DNA of 13,917 bases from Mailhella massiliensis (GTDB taxonomy: Bacteria > Desulfobacterota > Desulfovibrionia > Desulfovibrionales > Desulfovibrionaceae). A model generated the notes under the pieces. The model saw nothing but the letters and a program-made list of their open reading frames with translations. It had not been told where the DNA came from and searched no databases. The stretch lies in NCBI RefSeq assembly GCF_020741395.1, contig NZ_DYZA01000226.1:1-13917 (forward strand). Direction: 5' to 3'. Numbering within the stretch: position 1 is the first letter of the stretch; each line of letters begins with the position of its first letter. Shown one piece after another: positions 13,762 through 13,917 of this stretch. A program made the translations under genes and the position numbers.

Positions 13762-13917
13762 TCAATCTGCCTGCTTTTCGTATATGGCCTTCGCAGTATC
13801 CAGGGTATCCTTCAAGAGGGCTCTGGCCTCTTCTTCCGTGCATGCGCCGCGCTTGACGACGTCGCTTATCCATGCCTCATGCAGAGGTGCAATGGCCTGA
13901 ATCCATCTCTGGCGTTC
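13762..13917 (-). CDS. dctP: TRAP transporter substrate-binding protein DctP, C-terminal fragment
   Basis: Only the last 51 codons and the TGA stop are in the window; the gene continues past the right edge. The translation includes ERQRWIQAIAPLHEAWISDV followed by EEEARALLKDTLDTAKAIYE and ends KQAD. This matches the long C-terminal helix region of DctP-family periplasmic binding proteins (RxxWxxAIxPLHExW, then an EARALL-type helix). DctP binds the substrate in the periplasm and hands it to DctQM. It is the first visible gene of the operon. The ligand pocket, including the family's carboxylate-binding arginine, is not in view, so the substrate cannot be predicted. Confidence 0.85.
   Translation of the reverse strand, partial: ERQRWIQAIAPLHEAWISDVVKRGACTEEEARALLKDTLDTAKAIYEKQAD

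Overview
The window is GC-rich chromosomal DNA. It looks like a Gram-negative, anaerobic delta-proteobacterium-type genome, most likely a member of the Desulfovibrionaceae. This rests on the style of the S1 N-terminus, the fused TRAP transporter beside an anaerobic flavin/Fe-S reductase, and periplasmic peptidoglycan genes. It is a family-level inference from reading the proteins; no database search was possible. No tRNA, rRNA, CRISPR, insertion sequence or prophage signature was seen.

Layout from left to right. (1) Positions 1-410, minus strand: the 5' end of rpsA (ribosomal protein S1), running off the left edge. (2) Positions 627-1580, plus strand: an RluC-type 23S rRNA pseudouridine synthase, divergent from rpsA across a 216-base promoter region. 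(3) Positions 1670-9628, minus strand: a two-gene envelope unit. A very large alpha-2-macroglobulin-like protein with an intact thioester motif (4052-9628) is followed by penicillin-binding protein 1C (1670-3994). A good sigma70-type promoter sits upstream of the macroglobulin gene, and a strong intrinsic-terminator hairpin sits in the 57-base gap before pbpC. (4) Positions 9789-13917, minus strand: an operon of a TRAP solute-binding protein (dctP, only its C-terminal 51 codons are present), a fused dctQ-dctM permease, and an Old Yellow Enzyme/enoate-reductase-type flavoenzyme with an Fe-S cluster motif and an FAD/NAD domain. It closes with a textbook terminator at 9711-9756.

How the genes work together. 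The macroglobulin and PBP1C form the conserved bacterial pair in which a periplasmic protease trap is linked to a peptidoglycan synthase thought to act in wall repair or defence. The TRAP-flavoenzyme operon reads as an import-and-reduce module. The TRAP system would import an organic acid using an ion gradient, and the cytoplasmic flavoenzyme would reduce it, probably at an activated C=C bond, giving an electron sink. The substrate cannot be read from the sequence.

The points most worth a second look are in that operon: an unusual Fe-S cysteine spacing, a Trp where the family usually has its proton-donor Tyr, and two leader hairpins that abut or contain Shine-Dalgarno sites. The terminator lying between the macroglobulin gene and pbpC is also notable.
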